This document shows positions 62,419-64,000 of a stretch of DNA of 64,000 nt, one piece after another (position 1 is the first letter of the stretch; each line of letters opens with the position of its first letter). Made by a program: the position numbers and the translations under genes. Where the stretch lies: contig NZ_JVVM01000022.1 in assembly GCF_001054325.1 (NCBI RefSeq), positions 62,001 through 126,000 of the forward strand, in the 5' to 3' direction. Below the pieces are notes generated by a model. The model was not told the DNA's origin, made no database searches, and saw nothing but the letters and a program-made list of their open reading frames with translations. Source of the stretch: Corynebacterium vitaeruminis. GTDB taxonomy: Bacteria > Actinomycetota > Actinomycetes > Mycobacteriales > Mycobacteriaceae.

Positions 62419-62463
62419 AAGCCCCGCGCCGACTCCTGCGAAACTGGAGTCGATGCGGGGCTT
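62419..62463. terminator. Bidirectional terminator between the response regulator and MMPL
   Basis: Stem AAGCCCCGC (62419-62427) with GCGGGGCTT (62455-62463), plus an inner stem GACTCC/GGAGTC. The minus strand has the better U-tract (GGGGCTTTTGC), so it mainly serves the MMPL gene. Confidence 0.85.
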
Positions 62464-62481
62464 ATAGCTATCTAATTGGCG

Positions 62482-64000
62482 TTACTGGGCTTCAGCAGCA
62501 ACATCAGTTTTAGCGACTACCTGAGCATCGCCGAACTGCTTATTGAGGTTCTCACCCTCCACATCCACAGCGGGGATTATCTTGTCCAGCCAGCCCGGAA
62601 TCTTCCAGGCGCGCTCGCCGAGCAGGAACATCATGGCCGGGATGAAGGTCATGCGGACAATGAAGGCATCGAAAAGCACAGCGGCTGCCAGGGCAAAGCC
62701 CATGACCTTAATGAACGGCTCATCCATCAGGATGAAGGCGGCGAACACCGAAATCATAATCAGTGCGGCAGCGGTGACCACGCGGGCACCGTGCTTGAAA
62801 CCGTTGGCCGTAGCATTACCGGCAGTCTTGCCATGGGCCCAGCCTTCACGCATACGGGTAACCAGGAACACCTGGTAGTCCATGGCCAGGCCGAAGACGA
62901 TACCAATCAACATGATTGGCAGGAAGGAAATCAGCGGCTGCGGGTCATCGATGATGCCCAGGGCGCCTTCCTGCCACAGGGCGACAGTGACACCGAAGGT
63001 TGCGGCCACCGACAGTGCGAAGCCGATAGCTGCCACCAGCGGTACCCAAATGGAACGGAAGACGAGCATCAGCAGTAGAAAGGCCAAGACCAGCACGATG
63101 CCGATGTAGGGCAACACCACGTCGGAAAGCCGCTGCGAGATGTCCTCGTACATGGGCGAGACACCGGTGATGGAGTAGCGGGCGCCTGTGGCCTCGTTGT
63201 ACTTGTCCTCGTTATCGCGAATGGATTGCAGCAGGTCAGCGGCGCGCTCATCGGTCGCGCTGTACGCCGGGGTAATCAGAATCTGGGCGGCATCACCGAG
63301 GTCACGCGGATCCTGCGGATTGCCATTAGTGGCAATGACCTGCGCGTTCACCACGCCCTCAACACTTTGTAGCTCTGCTAGAGCGGCCATCATGGCGTTC
63401 TGCTTTTCCGGTGCGGCGAGCTCCTTGTAGCCCACCAGTGCCAGCATCGGGGAGTTGCGACCGGGGCCGAAAGCGTCTTCGGTCATTTCATATGCCGTGC
63501 GGTTGGGCGTGCCCTTGGCCATCATGCCGTCAGAAGGCATGGCCAAGCGGAGATTTGCAGCGGGGATGGCCAACAGAATTAGGACAACTGCCGTACCAAG
63601 GACGAAGGCCAGCGGACGCTTGCGCACGATGCGGACCCACTTCAGGCCCATGGTCGGGGTGTCGTTCTCCGGGTCCGGAGCCTTCACAAACGGCACGCGA
63701 CCGGCGAAAACCTTGGTGCCGAACAGGCCGAGAATAGCCGGCAACAGCGTGATGGCAACGAGCACCGCCATAGCGACAGTGAACGCCGCGGCCAGCGCCA
63801 TTGCAGTCAGGAACGGGATGTTGATAATTGACAGCGCCGCAAGTGCAATCAGCACGGTGAGGCCTGCGAAAACCACTGCGGAACCAGCCTTGCCGACTGC
63901 CAGGCCAGCCAGATGTGCACGCTCATCGTGCGGGACCTTCTTTAGCTCGGCGGCCAGGTCCTTCGGCTCAAGGTTGGAACCATCGACGTGTGCAACCAGC
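62482..64000 (-). CDS. MMPL-family transporter, C-terminal part, 5' end outside the window
   Basis: RND-type membrane protein cut by the right end of the window; the frame is open to base 63999. Visible: an N-terminal cluster GKAGSAVVFAGLTVLIALAALS, an external loop with YSITGVSPMYEDI, then five helices including IMLIGIVFGLAMDYQVFLVTRMREGWAHGK, the MMPL signature with the proton-relay DY pair, and DEPFIKVMGFALAAAVLFDAFIVR. It ends with a cytoplasmic tail of 50 residues. It exports lipids or drugs; which one is not decided, as MmpL3-like and YdfJ-like proteins share these motifs. Confidence 0.88.
   Translation of the reverse strand, partial: LVAHVDGSNLEPKDLAAELKKVPHDERAHLAGLAVGKAGSAVVFAGLTVLIALAALSIINIPFLTAMALAAAFTVAMAVLVAITLLPAILGLFGTKVFAGRVPFVKAPDPENDTPTMGLKWVRIVRKRPLAFVLGTAVVLILLAIPAANLRLAMPSDGMMAKGTPNRTAYEMTEDAFGPGRNSPMLALVGYKELAAPEKQNAMMAALAELQSVEGVVNAQVIATNGNPQDPRDLGDAAQILITPAYSATDERAADLLQSIRDNEDKYNEATGARYSITGVSPMYEDISQRLSDVVLPYIGIVLVLAFLLLMLVFRSIWVPLVAAIGFALSVAATFGVTVALWQEGALGIIDDPQPLISFLPIMLIGIVFGLAMDYQVFLVTRMREGWAHGKTAGNATANGFKHGARVVTAAALIMISVFAAFILMDEPFIKVMGFALAAAVLFDAFIVRMTFIPAMMFLLGERAWKIPGWLDKIIPAVDVEGENLNKQFGDAQVVAKTDVAAEAQ

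Noticed and set aside
1..64000. Prophage or integrative element in the window
   Set aside because: No integrase, attachment-site duplication next to a tRNA, or phage structural gene was seen; most blocks follow conserved corynebacterial order.

Overview
The window reads as chromosomal DNA of a Corynebacterium (Actinobacteria, high GC). The signs are the arabinogalactan/mycolate assembly genes, Ag85-like mycolyltransferases including one with LGFP repeats, an AftD arabinosyltransferase, GTP-type PEP carboxykinase, and long blocks that follow the gene order of M. tuberculosis Rv3807c-Rv3802c and Rv0224c-Rv0236c. No rRNA, tRNA, CRISPR array or complete insertion sequence was seen. The species cannot be fixed from this window. 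One inference points to a mycolate-poor lineage: aftB and the fadD32-pks13-accD4 cluster are missing from the places where relatives carry them.

Layout. 1-6.7 kb: cell-wall block (PAP2 phosphatase end, ubiA, two mycolyltransferases, DUF732 lipoprotein, Rv3802c-like cutinase). 6.8-8.2 kb: two tandem TM2 membrane proteins. 8.2-14.8 kb (minus strand): UPF0210 and ACT-domain pair, POT peptide transporter, DUF3054 protein, UPF0104-type membrane protein, NYN-domain protein and trmB. 15.2-19.4 kb: an unrecognised three-gene cassette, then pckG. 19.5-22.6 kb: nitrosative-stress group (nsrR, hmp, convergent nitronate monooxygenase). 22.7-29.5 kb: choline island, with betA divergent from betT-betB and followed by a phosphatidylcholine-synthase-like gene. 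29.5-33 kb: unknown membrane protein, YedE-TusA fusion, YdhK-like lipoprotein. 33.3-38.7 kb: four-gene peptide ABC transporter (minus). 39.2-43 kb: selO, a MOSC protein, and an HTH-nuclease protein (minus). 43.4-46.9 kb: fadA-fadB beta-oxidation pair (minus). 47.4-58 kb: envelope locus (mtrP-like methyltransferase, GT4, polytopic membrane protein, DUF3068, tmaT-like acyltransferase, aftD, DUF2613). 58.2-64 kb: universal stress protein, small Cys/His protein, CynX-type MFS, two-component system, and an MMPL transporter cut by the window end.

How they work together. The two cell-wall blocks act on the outer envelope: decaprenyl-phosphoryl-arabinose precursors (PAP2, UbiA), arabinan (AftD), lipomannan/lipoarabinomannan (DUF3068), and acyl transfer or trafficking (Cmt, Cop1, MtrP, TmaT). 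The choline island would take up choline, oxidise it to glycine betaine and, if the Pcs call holds, also place choline into phosphatidylcholine. The nsrR/hmp pair senses and removes nitric oxide.

Non-coding structure: three dispersed copies of a ~70-bp double-arm palindrome, all 3' of minus-strand genes; a ~90-bp element with 19-bp perfect inverted ends; several in-frame 12-15-bp minisatellites clustered in four neighbouring genes; a TetR-like operator in the betA/betT gap; and a promoter-terminator leader in front of the pcs-like gene.
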